From: Streptomyces fructofermentans
Lineage (GTDB): Bacteria; Actinomycetota; Actinomycetes; Streptomycetales; Streptomycetaceae
Length of the DNA: 64,000 nt
Direction of reading: 5' to 3'
Assembly: GCF_014651055.1 (NCBI RefSeq)
Contig: NZ_BMWD01000005.1
Location: 140,688 to 204,687 of the forward strand
Shown here: positions 62,784 to 64,000 of the stretch, piece after piece
Layout: every line of letters begins with the position of its first letter
How positions within the stretch are numbered: the first letter of the stretch is position 1
Translations under genes and position numbers: made by a program
Notes under the pieces: model-generated
What the model was told of the DNA's origin: nothing
Databases searched by the model: none
Seen by the model: only the letters and a program-made list of their open reading frames with translations

Positions 62784-63899
62784 ATGACGAAGACCTCGAC
62801 CGCCCCCGTGCTGAGCGTCCGCGAGCTGAACCGGGCGACCCTCGACCGCCAGCTCCTGCTGCGCCGCTCCGCGCTGTCCGCGACGGACGCCGTCTCGCAC
62901 CTCGTCGGCCTCCAGGCGCAGAACGTCAAGCCGCCGTACTACGCGCTCGCCGCCCGGCTGGACGGCTTCGCCCCCGAGGACCTGTCGGCCCCGATGGCCG
63001 CCCGCGAGGTCGTCCGCATCGTCACCATGCGCTCCACCATCCACACCCACACCGCCGACGACTGCCTCACGCTGCGGCCGCTCGTGCAGGCCGCGCGCGA
63101 CCGGGAGCTGCACGCCTTCCGCGCCGGACTCGCCGGCGTGGACCTCGACCGGCTCGCCTCCATCAGCCGCGAGCTGGTCGAGGCCGAGCCGCGCACCATG
63201 AAGCAGCTGCGCGAGGCGCTGCTCGCCGAGTGGCCGGACGCCGACCCGCAGGCCCTGTCCATCGCGGCCCGCTGCCGGCTGCCGCTCGTCCAGGTCACCC
63301 CGCGCGGACTGTGGGGGCGCAGCGGGCAGGTCGCGCTCACCACCGCCGAGCACTGGCTCGGCCGCCCGGCCGAACCCGTGCCCGCTCCCGACGCGACCGT
63401 GCTGCGCTACCTCGCCGCCTTCGGGCCCGCCTCCGTCAAGGACATGCAGACCTGGGCAGGTCTGACCCGGCTGCGGGAGGTCTTCGAACGGCTGCGGCCC
63501 CGACTGGCCACCTTCCGCGACGAGTCGGGCGTCGAGCTCTTCGACCTGCCGGACGCTCCCCGGCCCGACGCCGACACCCCCGCGCCGCCGCGGCTGCTGC
63601 CCGAGTTCGACAATCTCCTGCTCTCCCACGCCGACCGCTCACGGGTGGTGTCCCCCGACTACAAGGGCCGTACCTGGCAGGGAAACCAGGCCTACTGCAC
63701 GCTGCTCGTCGACGGGTTCGTGGAGGGGGTGTGGCGCCTGGAGGAGACCCGGGACGAGGCGGTGATCACGATCGAGCCCTTCGGCCGTCTGAGCCGTGGC
63801 GCGCGCGCCGAGGTCGTCGCGGAGGCGGAGCGGACGCTGGCCGTGCTCGGCGGCGCGCCCTCGCACGACGTACGTTTCGGGACCGTCGTACGGGGCTGA
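62784..63899 (+). CDS. AlkZ-like winged-helix DNA glycosylase
   Basis: A 371-residue protein of the HTH_42/AlkZ (YcaQ-like) family: tandem winged helices. Residues Q44-A-Q46 (LVGLQAQNVKPPY) match the QXQ catalytic motif of glycosylases that unhook or remove bulky alkylated adducts such as azinomycin crosslinks. MRSTIHTH and LLPEFDNLLLSHADRSRV are further family markers. ATG at 62784. No antibiotic cluster is adjacent, so it may serve general repair; the window also encodes Ada-AlkA and Ogt. Confidence 0.85.
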   Translation: MTKTSTAPVLSVRELNRATLDRQLLLRRSALSATDAVSHLVGLQAQNVKPPYYALAARLDGFAPEDLSAPMAAREVVRIVTMRSTIHTHTADDCLTLRPLVQAARDRELHAFRAGLAGVDLDRLASISRELVEAEPRTMKQLREALLAEWPDADPQALSIAARCRLPLVQVTPRGLWGRSGQVALTTAEHWLGRPAEPVPAPDATVLRYLAAFGPASVKDMQTWAGLTRLREVFERLRPRLATFRDESGVELFDLPDAPRPDADTPAPPRLLPEFDNLLLSHADRSRVVSPDYKGRTWQGNQAYCTLLVDGFVEGVWRLEETRDEAVITIEPFGRLSRGARAEVVAEAERTLAVLGGAPSHDVRFGTVVRG

Positions 63900-63941
63900 C
63901 GGCGGCACGTCCGTACGACGTCACCGCGTGGCCGGCACCCG

Positions 63942-63980
63942 GATCACCCGGATCACATGGATCACATGGATCACATGGAT
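63942..63980 (+). repeat. Nine-base direct repeats after the AlkZ-like gene
   Basis: GATCACCCG is followed by three exact copies of GATCACATG (63951-63959, 63960-63968, 63969-63977) and a partial GAT. The tract is notably AT-rich and lies about 43 bp after the stop codon. Confidence 0.8.
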
Positions 63981-64000
63981 AGGGGGCGTTGCGGGCCGCT

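Overview
This window is Streptomyces-type chromosome. Base composition is very GC-rich, third codon positions are almost all G or C, many genes start with GTG or TTG, and stop-start overlaps (GTGA, ATGA, TAATG) are common. Families typical of streptomycetes are present: alditol oxidase AldO, DUF2637, nickel-linked SodF, a ROK/ABC sugar cassette and serine/threonine kinases. I see no rRNA, tRNA, CRISPR array, insertion sequence or phage module. The window reads as chromosomal arm or accessory-rich core.

Layout. 0-7.9 kb: a left-truncated homocysteine methyltransferase; a secreted GH43 exo-beta-1,3-galactanase with a CBM13 module; a DUF2264 (probable GH154) gene behind a LacI-type operator; a Nudix hydrolase; and an uncharacterised cupin plus alpha/alpha-toroid pair. 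8-11.3 kb: a TetR regulator divergent from a Tat-exported PHP metallohydrolase and its translationally coupled partner. 11.3-17.5 kb: a sugar ABC importer (two permeases and a binding lipoprotein), a ROK regulator and alditol oxidase. A conserved 26-bp element precedes both the binding-protein gene and the ROK gene. 17.8-21 kb: a radical-SAM-like protein with an unusual CX8CX2C motif, then a membrane protein joining a sigma-like region and an HX3CX2C motif to an extracellular CBM2. 21.3-24.8 kb: rsgA behind a well-supported small leader ORF, then an ada/alkA-ogt alkylation-repair pair. 24.7-32.8 kb: a PPOX flavoprotein, an SGNH esterase, DUF456, a LuxR-type regulator, a PP2C-like protein with a very long disordered N-terminus, and pyruvate oxidase.

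32.9-39.5 kb is the most unusual block. It holds a membrane-anchored XRE-like protein with an extracytoplasmic domain, a secreted PknH-sensor-like protein, an FHA-winged-helix protein, a serine/threonine kinase fused across the membrane to a lytic-transglycosylase-like domain, and a secreted serine hydrolase with an SH3-like tail. Together they look like a cell-envelope sensing neighbourhood. 40.5-46 kb: an RsbW-like ATPase, DUF2637, a FhuF-like ferric reductase under a clear DmdR1/IdeR iron box, a GntR regulator and a TPR-like protein. A 132-bp-period minisatellite lies in this part.

46-55 kb is a purine-catabolism locus: a PucR regulator divergent from the three xanthine dehydrogenase subunits, a purine permease and the XdhC maturation factor. 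55-64 kb: a stand-alone TOPRIM protein, an SRPBCC protein, an array of short tandem repeats, cobalamin genes cbiD, cobK and cobH, sodF behind a Nur-like operator, corA, and an AlkZ-like DNA glycosylase. Nine-base direct repeats sit at three separate gene boundaries (24172, 34902, 63942).
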